Shown: piece by piece, positions 23,381-33,700 of the stretch | Layout of the letters: each line of letters opens with the position of its first letter | Position numbering within the stretch: the stretch's first letter is position 1 | From: Gnetum montanum | Lineage: Eukaryota > Streptophyta > Gnetopsida > Gnetales > Gnetaceae | Direction of reading: 5' to 3' | NCBI GenBank assembly: GCA_015680685.1 | Contig: MNCI01020320.1 | Coordinates: 221,956-285,955, forward strand | DNA: 64,000 bases | The notes under the pieces: generated by a model | The model's input: only the letters and a program-made list of their open reading frames with translations | The model's database searches: none | What the model was told of the DNA's origin: nothing | Position numbers and translations under genes: made by a program

Positions 23381-24937
23381 TATGTAGTGCGCGTACCTCC
23401 CATGATCACTATCCTGAATCTATCAACCCCTCCTACTCGGTCTGCCCCTTTCGTAGTCTGAGTGCTGCCCGCAGTTGCAACAGCGGAGGTCCAACCTCTG
23501 CCTAGACAAACCCCATACGTTGTTAGGACATCCGAAAGTCCTAATGATTACCGAGCCTCCACCTCACAAACGCAAGGCAGACCTAGCCCCTACATCATTA
23601 GGATGCCTGGCCAGCCTTCTACTGAACCACATCCGATTGTCCAACCACAACCCCGCCCAGCTCCATATGTGGTACGAATCCCAAGGTAACCCGAGGCTCT
23701 AAGACTAGCTCCACCTCCATGCCACACACAAGAACGCTTAGCGGATAGGCTTACGCATGAACACTTGGAGAAGGAGCGTCAACAGTTAGCTGTAGGGCCA
23801 CCTAAACCCACTCCACTTAACACCGTACCCATGACACCACATAACTGTCAACCAAACGTAGGTAACAAGGGTGAACCATAAAAAAAAATGATATGTCTAA
23901 AACAATGGCTCTGAGCAAAGACGACGGACCAACGAAGCATGAAATAAAACTATTGGGGCCAATGGACCCAATCACCACTGATGCAAACATGCCCAACAGT
24001 AGAGATTTGGCAACGGCTTTGACACAAGTCACACAAGCACTCAAGCAAAAGAACACTTCGCTAAGCTTGTATGACTTGGTTCTTACATCCCATACACATC
24101 GTGAAGCTCTGGTATGCATGTTAACATCGATCCCAGTAAATGAGAGCTTGCCCCCAAATGAACCATCCATTCATGCGGTAATGTACTCACCCCAAGGGTC
24201 AACTTCTAAATCGCTAAGTTTCCACAATGATAACATTAAAGTGAATAAGAAAACAGGGGAGGTAAAAATAGCCCCCATGTTCATAACGATACGCATAAAT
24301 CAGTTCAAGATACATAGGGTCCATGTAGACGATGGAGCTACTATGAACGTGGTACCATACCACATCGTTGAACAATAGGGTTGATGGAGTTAATCAAACC
24401 AACTACAACTACATGTTTAAAATCATTCAGCGGGTCATGCATGATGGTCAAAGGCATAGTGGCCTTAGACTTCATAGTAGGGGACCAGTTTCCCACATCT
24501 GCCGACTTCGTGGTGGTCGATGAAATGCCAGGATTCAACCTAATATTAGGAAGACCCTGGTTGGCCCAACTGAAAGTAGTCTCATCCCCTATACANNNNN
24601 NGACAGGGACCAAGGCTCAGAGGTTGAACTCGAAGAGCCTAGCCGAAACGACATAAATGAACAACAACCAGTAGGCAGTAATCCAAATCCACCTAAAAGA
24701 GAAACACCTGCACCTAACATTGTACATACTCCTTCTCAATTAGAAACTAACATAGAACTCACCACAGCTACTGAAACATCTAAAAACACCGACGCAGAAG
24801 CCATTCCATCAGACGTCCCTTGGGCTGAATTACCATTCAACGTGATCAGCGAAGGGGACGCTGAATACAAAATCACACCCGTTGACACATCACCTAACAT
24901 TAAAAAGAAAAAAATCAAAAAATTCCTAAAATAACAC
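23381..24937 (+). pseudogene. pro: Tat-type protease of Y with Pro-rich linker (decayed, contains a gap)
   Basis: A Pro-rich linker with recurring PYVVR (23380-23690) leads to the protease. RVHVDDGATMNVVPYHIVEQ (about 24316-24375) holds the active-site region, with DDGAT in place of D-S/T-G. FNLILGRPWLAQLKVVSSPI (about 24535-24594) is the end of the domain. Six N at 24596-24601 replace the segment that reads HLPYEGGEVVIYGD in B. The frame continues to VPWAELPF near 24817 and closes after a Lys-rich end (KKKKIKKFLK, stop at 24933-24935). At least two frame changes occur before the gap. Confidence 0.75.
24596..24601. other. Assembly gap (6 N)
   Basis: Six undetermined bases inside the protease frame. 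Compared with B and D, the PYEGGEVV segment is missing here, so the true gap is likely longer than six bases. Confidence 0.9.
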
Positions 24938-24944
24938 CATCTCA

Positions 24945-25180
24945 ACATGTCCAAAACGATGTTAAACTACAACTTGTCTGAAATGATGTTACACTACAAC
25001 AAATAAGAAAAAAAAAACATTAAACTACACTCCCTGTCTGAAATGACATTAAACTATCATGTCCGCAATGACATAAAACTAGCCACGGTCAGAAATGGTC
25101 GGTCAACCGAGAAACCCACCCATGTTATCTGAAATGTTACCTGTTTACAACTGGGGCCCAAAATGGCCTTAAACTAGATC
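24945..25180 (+). repeat. TTAAACT minisatellite after PRO of Y
   Basis: Units such as TGTCTGAAATGACATTAAAC and AAAATGGCCTTAAACTAG. It separates the end of PRO from the 3' end of the antisense gene. Confidence 0.7.
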
Positions 25181-25471
25181 ACACACTTGTACTTTTTTTT
25201 CCTCTTTCATTTATCATTACGATTTATAATTACATCCGCATATTACACTTAAAACAAAACAAAACAAACAAATAATAAAATAATAAAATATTTTACATTG
25301 TCATGTCATGTGTGCAATCAAGCTCAAAATCAACAAAAAATTTTATACATGCAATGCTATACGATTATAAGTGTCAACTGTTCCGTCCATCTCAAAATTT
25401 TGAATTTACAATTCCCGTATCAATTTGAGTCAGCATAGTTCCAAAGGCAAAACTAAAAACAAAACTAAAAA

Positions 25472-25573
25472 CTAAGCATCTGGGATGGGAGGATCATCCC
25501 CTTTAGATCCATTAGCATCAGGGGCCCCCGCTCCACTGGGGCCAGCTGCTTGGGCATCGTCACCACCTTCATC
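25472..25573 (-). CDS. Antisense gene of Y, exon 8
   Basis: Follows the acceptor CTATTTTCAG and is open for 33 codons to TAG. The peptide is Gly/Asp/Ala/Pro-rich (starts DEGGDDAQAAGPSG). B has GPSG plus an acidic, Pro-rich tail in its last exon; D has a longer acidic tail. Exon 7 ends on a full codon and exon 8 starts on one (phase 0). Confidence 0.65.
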   Translation of the reverse strand, partial: DEGGDDAQAAGPSGAGAPDANGSKGDDPPIPDA

Positions 25574-25671
25574 CTGAAAATAGAAAATGAGACAACCAAT
25601 ATAAGAATGAGAGAGCATCAAAATTTCAAAAATTATTCAACAAATCAATTTCATAATGATAAAATGCTTAC

Positions 25672-26456
25672 CATAGGAGATCCCACCAAGCCAAATTCCA
25701 GTTGATGAAGGATTTCCTCTTCCAAGACACTAGCCCAATCTGTCTCACCAAGGCCTAGGTCGACATCTGCCAAGACCTTTCCCTTATCAACAGCCAACCA
25801 GGTAGGACGTTTCAGAGGAAATTCACCCACAGACACTTCCCCAGAAGTAGTAGTAATCACACTGGTAGGCGACTCCATCTCGACACTTGTGTTTTGGGCA
25901 AAAGTATTAAAGGCAGAGTGCAAACCCAAACCCTCCACAAACATTTCTAGTTGCCGCTTTTTAACGGACACTTCTTTTAAGGACTTCTTGTAGTGAAGTT
26001 TGTGATTCTTCTCATCTTGACCCCACTTGTGAACCTTGGAAGCGAAGGCTTTCCAATCTTGACATTTGAGGTTCAGGAGATCAATTTGAGCTTTATGCTC
26101 TGCCATTCTCCGAGTCAGTGACGCATGACAATTTAGTAGATTCCAATATCTAGTATACGTAACCTCAGACGTTCGTTAAGAGCTATCACCGCTTAGTTTG
26201 GCAGCGGCGAATTCGTACCAAGCCTTAAGATCATCACGTTCAACTAATAATTTGGAGACTTCCTTTTTTTTTGCTTAGATCTGCAGCCACAACTGTTCGA
26301 CAGAATGCCTACAAGTCCATAGTGACTTGGTGTTGTGTACTAGGCCTTCCGCCACCTCATCATAAACAGGTCTTGGCACCTACTCCACTTCTGGGGATAG
26401 GGTAGGTAAACTCTCTATGTTGATGCTCTCAGAGGGATCCCACCTCAACTTGGCAC
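25672..26456 (-). pseudogene. Antisense gene of Y, exon 7 (coiled-coil-like)
   Basis: Starts after GCATAG with GTGCCAAGTTGAGG and ends at CCTATG before GTAAGC. It encodes AKLRWDPSES, PRPVYDEVAEG, LWTCRHSVEQLW, then a long charged helical stretch rich in Lys/Glu/Leu (LLNLKCQDWKAFASKVHKWG). The acceptor position is identical in D (after CTATTAG) and B (after CCAATAG). About three in-frame TAG codons. Confidence 0.7.
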
Positions 26457-26536
26457 CTATGCATACGAAAAGATCAAATGTTAAGATAACAGAAACAGGG
26501 TGTGACACTCTAAAATGGCAAATGAAAACATTATAC

Positions 26537-26721
26537 CTATTTCGGGGTGGACCTCCTGAGTTCGTTCGACAACTTCTTCTGTGATGCCAGCCACAAAATC
26601 CATCTTACTTAGCATTTCCGTCCAAGTAAATGGCACACGGGTGCGGGATGAACTAACTTCTACAGTCCTCTCAGGGGGAACCGTCTTCATGGGTACATCT
26701 AAGCGCACCGTCCTGGTTTCG
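26537..26721 (-). CDS. Antisense gene of Y, exon 6
   Basis: Begins after AAGGCAG and ends GAAATAG before GTATAATG. Encodes TWTEMLSKMDFVAGITEEVV, matching FAFMEGVVQDMISCLEEIDP in D and FIFMKGFVKDMMNYIQQMNP in B. Confidence 0.6.
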
Positions 26722-26832
26722 CTGCCTTCGTTTGGAAGAAATGGAAACATGAAAATAAAAGATCATACAAATGATACCTAATGAAGCAATATAAAGTAAA
26801 ATAAAAAGCAAACATGCTATGCTCCTTGTCAC

Positions 26833-26970
26833 CTTCTGGGGGATCCCCTAAGTCCAGATTTCCCTTGAGAAAGCTGTTGAACATTTGGTCGACACCACCT
26901 TGATCCTCCTCCCTGATCCTTCTCGACATTTTTCTCTTTATTATTCCGCTATGTCTTGGTCTCCTCCTCC
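26833..26970 (-). pseudogene. Antisense gene of Y, exon 5 (acidic linker, start uncertain)
   Basis: Ends CCAGAAG before GTGACAAGG. It encodes a Glu-rich stretch followed by VDQMFNSFLKGNLDL. The acceptor is unclear (candidates between 26960 and 27015) and the frame from exon 4 does not run through cleanly. Confidence 0.45.
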
Positions 26971-27105
26971 TCAGTAATAGTTTCTAACGCCTGCTTACTC
27001 ACTTCTCAAACCAAGCCAAAGACATCAGTGACATGTCAGCGATTGAAGAAAAAATTATGAGCAAAATGAAAACAATAAAGCAATAAGCGGGCGAAGTCTA
27101 CATAC

Positions 27106-28145
27106 TGGGCATCTTGAATCGTATGCGCTTTACTCGTGGCTTTCTCACATTCGAAACTTCCCCAATTAGGTGTCCGTGTCTTTTCAGCTTCGATTTGGCC
27201 TGGTCAACGGTTTCTTTGATAACCCGCTCAGCTCTTCTTGTAGTGAGAGGCACATCATCTGGCTCTAATCCCAAACTATCATGAGTGTGAATTGAGGTAT
27301 CCGATGATCCCCTAGTCGTAATAGACACGGACTCATCAATGCCCTTAGGAGCATCTTGGGACTTGGCTGTTTCGAACAAGTGGTTGATCCATGGATGGGA
27401 TAGTTGGCCCCGATCCCGTAGAACAAACTTGTTATCCACGTAGACTACCAGAACTCGGCGAAATGACGAAGGTAACTAGTGAAGAAGGTAAAGATGAAGT
27501 GGGACTATGCTTTGACATTCGAGCGTAATTGCACTATCTCCTTGCGCATGCCCGACAACAAAAATTGGGCCCAATTATAGTGCATACTAGTTTCCAGGAT
27601 AGTTCGCATGACACATACAGCCTCAACCCCAAGACTCCATACCTGGGAAAGGGTTTTGGGGAATACCTGCACCCTAAACAGGGGATACAGTTCATTTACC
27701 TCCTCAACCTTTGCTTTCCCCTACATCAGGAATCCCTTGGCACCCTTGGCCAGGCCCAACTAGTCCTCCAATTCTTGCACTGTTTGGAGCTCTTTATGAG
27801 CCCTGTCTAAAACTACACTTATGCCATCTGCCGGTACCCCAAATAAGTTTGAAAAGAATTCAGGCGACAGATGGAAAACTACCTTAACACCCTTAATCTG
27901 GGTGTTGTAGTAGGAGACAGACTCATTAAAGGAATCCACGATCCCGATCATTTCGGCTGTAGTTAAATTAGGACTCCGGGTCGTGAAGAGCTCCATGAGG
28001 CTAGCATTGTCTAAGCAACGAACAATAGATGGCGGGGCATGGTTATGCAAACATTTTTGAGAATTAGTCACCTCCCCAAACTTCATTGATAGGGTTCTCT
28101 CAATTCGCCTAGTTGTGACAGGGTCCCCGCCAGGAGGTACATCAA
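27106..28145 (-). pseudogene. Antisense gene of Y, exon 4
   Basis: A 1040-bp exon, from CACTTGCAG to the GTATGT donor. The first 110 residues are open and match D well (SLMELFTTRSPNLTTAEMIG against RLMDLFLAITPNATVGKMLT, then NLFGVPADG against NLFGVPSDD). LYPLFRVQVFPKTLSQ and HFIFTFFTSYLRHFAEF recur in D as LYPLFRAWAFPKTLSQ and HFIFFIACFRHVTEF. I know no function for this region. About three stops and one probable frameshift near 27450; the last 113 codons are open and basic. Confidence 0.7.
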
Positions 28146-28231
28146 CTGCAAGTGCAATTTGAGATTGTCGTATCAGTATAACTCTTAGCAGTTAAAACAT
28201 GTTAACACATCTAGGAAGTGTTGTCATTTAC

Positions 28232-28500
28232 CATCAGTGGTGGAATTGGATGTACTGCCTGAACCAGAGTCATGAGGGAAAATTGGCCCCTGGTCCGACC
28301 AATCTTTATCCAGCCATCCACGAGCTTGGCACATTGCCAACGCTCTAGAAAATCGTTGGTGAAAATAGATGATATCCCCCTTCATTAGAGCTAATACAGC
28401 TTTACGAAGGGTGGGATCCACCATAAATGCCTCTAGAATGGTACGAGCTAAGGCAAGACCATCATCCTCAACACATATTCCGTCTACATTAACTTGAGGC
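28232..28500 (-). CDS. Antisense gene of Y, exon 3 (end of phosphatase-like domain)
   Basis: Fully open across 269 bp, from TTTGTAG to GTAAATG. VEDDGLALARTILEAF fits the last helix of an FCP1-homology domain. CQARGWLDKDW then matches CKILGWLDRE of D, whose exon 3 is 275 bp with the same phases. Confidence 0.7.
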
Positions 28501-28575
28501 CTACAAACGAACGGATATCAAAAGTGAGGTAAATGCCAAACGACGAAAAGAAGTAATAGACTTGAATGGTCCTAC

Positions 28576-29025
28576 CTGCCCACCCGGTACACTGTGCCAG
28601 GAGGGTTCTGGAATAGCGTGTGTGCACATGCTGCTAAAAATAAGGTGTTGTCGAGGAAGTCTTGCCCTCGTGGTAATCGGGCCAACACGCACGCTAACGG
28701 GTGTGTGGACCTGGGCCCGCGGGAAGAACCATCCTCATTCGTAAGCTACCCCTCATCGATGTCTTCCATGAAGACAATGACACCCTCTGCGGCTCCTGGC
28801 AGCATTGCCTCAAGCACGCTCCATGCCACCAGTTCACTTAGATGCGACCAGATAACCACTTCAAAATTGTCCAGTATGAAGGACAGGAATTCAAACGCAC
28901 CTTCTCTAAACTAGACTCCATTGTTGTCCACAGTTAGATCTGGGGTAGGCTCATCAGCCTCAACGGGGCCAAACCATGTTAGCACCCCAACAAGCTCAAC
29001 AATGAGGAAAAAAGGCTTACTATCC
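28576..29025 (-). pseudogene. Antisense gene of Y, exon 2 (degenerate FCP1-homology domain)
   Basis: 450 bp, exactly as in D, from GCTTACAG to a GTAGGA donor. The motifs run in the order of plant NLI-interacting-factor-like phosphatases: FFLIVELVGVL (family: hhhLDxNGxL), FEFLSFILDNFEVVIWSHL (family: DEFLxFCFExFxVGhWSS), then DNTLFLAACAHTLFQNPPGT (family: NTLLIDDSPYKALLNPPxT). The nucleophile Asp is Glu here and the late DD pair is AA, so catalysis is unlikely even apart from the two TAG codons. The Ser after Trp (motif II position) is kept. Confidence 0.72.
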
Positions 29026-29109
29026 CTGTAAGCAATCAGGATGTCATGATAAATCAACCATGCATCAACACAACATGAAAAAAAAAAGTTCGCATCGTTG
29101 ACTGACACT

Positions 29110-29855
29110 TAGAAAAATTTCCTAATTGTTTACGCTTGGTGTATACGCTGCTAAACCTATCGTATACACTGTCAAAATTTGTTTACACTTGGCGTATATG
29201 CTACTAAATCTAGTGTATACGCTGTCAAAATTTTTTTACGCTCGACATATAGGCTGCTTGACCCGGCGTATACGCTGACAATGAACTGTTTACGTTGTCG
29301 CCCGAACCTCTTACGCTCAGCATATACACTGAAGAAACCCTCAGCATATACGCCACAAAAGTGACCAATGTAAATAGTCTACGCTAGATGTTGAACAAAC
29401 AGTTTACGCCAGAAACATGAAAAAACAAGCCTACGTTGAATCATACTTAAAAGGACAACTGTGTACACTCAGCGTATACGCTGTAGAAACCCTCAACGTA
29501 TACGCCATCATAGTGTAGATCGTCTACGATGATAAAATACAAAGCTTATGCTGACAAAGCAAAACTTTGTCCATAGAAAACTTATTGTGTCGTACAGCCT
29601 TCAGCATATATGCTGATACAATCGTCTACGCTTCATGTAAGAAAAAGTGATTACGTTGTGCATTGAAAAAAAATTACTCTATGACAGTCTACACTAACCT
29701 GAATTTACACTATGAATTTACGCTCGGCGTATACGCTGACGTCTCTACGCTAACACTCTACGCTCGGCGTATACACCGAAGTCCTCTATGAGATTGTCTA
29801 CGCTACGAAACATGCACAAGTAAAAATAACTAACAAAGGCGGGATCAGAGCCTAC
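29110..29855 (-). repeat. Motif array in intron 1 of the antisense gene of Y
   Basis: Intron between exons 1 and 2, full of TTTACGCTTGGCGTATACGC-like words. Exact GCGTATACGC palindromes are at 29266-29275, 29472-29481 and 29727-29736. The same palindrome occurs in the LTRs of Y. Confidence 0.75.
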
Positions 29856-29986
29856 CTGTGTGATGATCCAGGCCATGATGGAATCCTTGGCCAGGGCAAG
29901 CACTGTAGCATGGCTTTACTTTCCTCTGTGAAGGTTAAGTCAGGTCCCTTCCACCCCTGCCCTTCCACCTCCTTGCCTTTGCCCAT
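29856..29986 (-). CDS. Antisense gene of Y, exon 1
   Basis: ATG at 29986, 43 open codons plus AG, then a GTAGGC donor. The joined codon (AG plus G from exon 2) keeps the frame. The peptide starts MGKGKEVEGQGW and includes AMLQCLPWP. Exon 1 of B has the same phase and a matching HALRCLPK. Confidence 0.65.
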
Positions 29987-30311
29987 CGCGGCGTCCTCTA
30001 TGCTGGGATCGACAGTACGCTGAAGGTTAGAACTGTCTACATCTACGTCGAGCCTCTATGACAAAGTCAGTCCCTACGCTGACACTTGAACTTCTACGCT
30101 CGGTGTCTACACTGGGGTTGAGTCATTGGCATCTACGCTGGGGTTTCGTCGATCAACGTCTAAGCCAAGGTTTGGGTTATACACTCACGATCATGTTTAT
30201 GCTTACGCTAGGGTTTGATAGTTTACACTTACGCTAGGAAGCTTACGATGTAAAGTTTACGCTCCGCTGCTTATGCTCACAATGCAAAATAACAACAAAT
30301 GATGCCCCCCC
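29987..30311 (-). promoter_or_regulatory. Leader of the antisense gene of Y with CAGCGTAG motifs
   Basis: About 325 bp between the TATA box and the ATG, with many AGCGTAGA/AGCGTAAG words belonging to the motif family of the LTR and intron 1. No long frame. Confidence 0.5.
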
Positions 30312-30319
30312 TTTATATA
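30312..30319 (-). promoter_or_regulatory. TATA box of the antisense gene of Y
   Basis: TATATAAA (minus strand) in GCTATATAAAGGGGG, about 326 bp before the exon 1 ATG. Confidence 0.55.
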
Positions 30320-30499
30320 GCGCTCCGCCGTCGCTACCGCTGCTGCTTACGCTGCCACCTCCCAATTTGCTACTTTTTGCTACTTTCTGCTCTTTTACTT
30401 ATTTTTTGCCAAAAATTAGCTCAAAAATAATAAAAAACTATATACATATTTAAAATAAAATAGAAATTACTACATCCTGGTTCCCTTGTGAACCCCATT

Positions 30500-30740
30500 C
30501 CAGGCGTTTACGCCAAACATTCTAGCCTTAAACTGCCATTACGGCCCGGTATGGCCTTAAACTGCCATTATGGCCCGATATGGCCTTAAACTACCATGAT
30601 GGCCTGGTACGGTCTTAAACTGCCATATACGAACCCATTACGGCCCAGTAAGGCCTTAAATTGCCACCTGCGGATTACATTTAGCCCGGTAAGGCGTTAA
30701 ACTGCCACCCATGGCTCGGTATTGCCTTAAACTACCATGC
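30500..30740 (+). repeat. TTAAACT minisatellite before pol of Y
   Basis: Eight or so units of about 30-35 bp, such as GGTATGGCCTTAAACTGCC. Together with the tract at 24945-25180 it brackets the antisense gene on both sides. Confidence 0.75.
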
Positions 30741-33700
30741 GTCCCAGTCTGACGATAATCCACCATCATGCATGTACACATTATCTAAAATTACGAAAGA
30801 ACATAGAACGATACCCATTAGCTCATTCAGCTCTCTGTTTATTGGCAGGAGCAAGCCTGATGGATTGCCAGCACTTAATCGAACCATTAATTATCGATGG
30901 ACCATACAGAAAAATTACAAGGGACAATGACATAAACCTCATCCACTTAAGTTCATCAACAGATGATGCAGTCATAGCCTCAACACAGCAAACAACAGAC
31001 AACTACAAAAGTATGACAAAATCCCTCGACATAGAAGCTGAAAATATCACCGAAGACCCGTTGAACGAAACCCCAATAACCATGTCCAATGGGGAAATTA
31101 AAATACTAAAATTAAGCACATTACTAAAACTGCAACTAGCCAGAAACATTGAAGATGTTCTTAGGGAAAATATGAAAGCATTCGCTTGGTCTTAGATGGA
31201 CATGTCCTGGTTAGACCCTCGAATTATCCAACACAACATTATCCTTGATTTGAAATTGAGACTGGTAAAACGAAAGGCATGAAAGGTTAAACCCGAAGTG
31301 GCATTGGCAGTTCATAATGAGATCACCAAACTTTATCAGGCTGGTTTCATCCGGGCTGTTGATTACACCAAGTGGGTATCCAACATGGTCATTGTTCCGA
31401 AGAAGAATGGAAGCATTCTCTTATGCATTGACTTCCGGGATTTAAATGTTGCAACCATAAAAGATGATTTTCCTCTACCCAGCATCGATCAACTTGTTGA
31501 CTCGACCGCTAGGCACGCACTATCATCTTTTATGGACAGCTTCTAGGGATACAATCAAATACGCACCAACCCAAAACATCAGCTTCGGACAACCTTTATG
31601 ACACCATGGGGAACCTTTTGTTACACAATGATGCCCTTTGGTCTCAAGAACGCTGGGGCCACGTATCAAAGAGCGATGACATTCATCTTTAGCGATTACA
31701 TGTTACACTCGCTCAACGACTATGTAGACGACATTGTGGTTAAGTCAAAAACATCGAAACAACATATACAAGACCTTGACCTGGTATTAAAATGTTGTTT
31801 AAAGTATGAATTGAGACTCAACCCAAAAAAATGTCTTCGGCGTCAAGATAGGCAAAATGCTTGGATTTATAGCCTCAAAAGCAGGGATACGAGTAGACCC
31901 CGATAAGGTTAAGGCGATAACAACCCTAAAACCACCAGGCAACCTTACCAAACTTTGAGGTCTAGAAGGTAGATTACAATTTATCAGGTGCTTTGTAGAA
32001 AAATTGACAGAAAAACTAAAACCTATGAACCACTTGTTATGCAAAAACATCCATTTTGAATGGACTCCGCAGTGTCAAGAAGCATTCGATAACATTAAAA
32101 CAACACTTGCCAAATTACCCACAGTTTATCCACCTCAAAATGATAAACCGTTTTATATTTACCTCACTACTTCAGATTCGTCGATCGCATCTATGCTTTG
32201 CCAGAAACAAGATGACGGAACCAAAGTCCCTGTATATTACTTAAGCCATGCATTAGTTGCCCACGAGAAAAAGTATAATGACGTGGAGAGGTCCTGTTTA
32301 GCTTTGGTCTTTTCTTTGAGAAAATGGCGACATTACCCCTTTCGTAACCAAGTTAATATAATTTGCAAGGATAATGTGCTCAGGGCCATCACAAGAAACA
32401 TTTATGAAACGAGTCGAATAGCCCGCTGGAAAGCCATGATAGCCAAATTTGTCCTGCACTACATAGCGCAATCATCAATTAAAGGTCAAGCCATAGCAAG
32501 TCAAATGGCCACGTCACCAACACACGATCAAGCGATAATAGAGCTAGAATTCCCGAATGAGAATATAAGCACAATAGACATAGTGCCCAACAACTATGAT
32601 GTCATTCTAAACTTTGATGGAGCATCCACCTCTCGAGGGGGAAGTGTAGCCGCTGTCATCACCTATCCCTCTGGGGAAATCTGACCCTTTGCTTATCGTT
32701 TTAACTTTCATTGTACCAAAAACATAGCAGAGTACGAAGGTCTCCTTAGAGGTCTTGCAGTAGCATTGGCTCTAGACATCACACGGCTTATAGTCATAGG
32801 AGACTCACAACTGGTTTTAAACCAAATCACAGATGTTTATACATGCAAAGCCCAACATTTACAACCATACTGTGACCTGGCAAAATACCTAATGAGGCGA
32901 TTTGAAAACATCAATGTGCAACAAGATTCTAGAAATGATAACACCATCGCGGATGCGTTAGCCATATTAGCATTAAACATATCGCCAGACATGTTCCATG
33001 GATTACCAAGCTCCGTAACTAGTTGTGCTGAACCAATAACCGATACTCTTGACACACTGTTGATCGCATGTGTTAGTACAACACACTCGATAGAATGGTA
33101 TGATGACATAAAAGAATACCTTCTACGTAGCGAAACACCATGACATCTAACAAATGCACAAAAGGATGTAGTACGAAAAAGTTCTAAGCAGTATACCGTG
33201 GTAGGGGACATATTACGTCGTAGATCTTATGAAGGCATATTGCTAACATGCGTTGGTAGTACCGATGCCCAAAGCATCATCAAACAAGTACACAACGGAC
33301 TATGCGGAGGACATATAGCACCAAAATCCATGGCAACAAAGATCAGACACTTAGGCTATTATTGGCCACACATGGAATACGACTGTCTCTCCAAGTCTAA
33401 AACATGTAGTACTTGTCAAAAACATAGCAATCTAATCCATGTCCCACCAAATGAGTTGCATACAGCGCAAATCACTTGGCCCTTTCAAAAGTGGGGATTG
33501 GACGTCATCGGCCCAATAACACCCTCATCTTTCACAGGGCATAGTTTCATCATAACTGCAACCGAATATTTCATGAAGTGGGTAGAAGTTGCTCCCCTTC
33601 AAAAAACTACATCTAAACATGTATGCAATTTCATTCTCAAAAACATTGTAACCCGCTTTGGCATTCCCATGACAATCATCACTGAAAATAGGCCACAATT

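Larger units (their letters stand above)
25472..30319 (-). pseudogene. Antisense multi-exon gene of Y with FCP1-homology-like domain
   Basis: A gene on the opposite strand to gag-pol. My exon model is 29986-29856, 29025-28576, 28500-28232, 28145-27106, about 26970-26833, 26721-26537, 26456-25672 and 25573-25472. GT donors and AG acceptors are seen at all assigned borders, and phases agree for exons 1-4 and 7-8. The product would be about 1000 residues. Exons 2-3 resemble the NLI-interacting-factor-like (FCP1-homology, HAD-fold) phosphatase domain. Exon 4 is an uncharacterised helical region, exon 7 is coiled-coil-like and exon 8 is a Gly/Asp/Pro-rich tail. The same gene occurs at the same place in B and D. 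In Y it has a few in-frame TAG codons (two in exon 2, about three each in exons 4 and 7) and a probable one-base shift near 27450. A TATA box precedes it. Function unknown; I infer capture of a host gene. Confidence 0.75.

Noticed and set aside
28562-28914. Plus-strand frames opposite exon 2 of the antisense gene
   Set aside because: Shadows of a well-supported minus-strand exon; no match to D on that strand.
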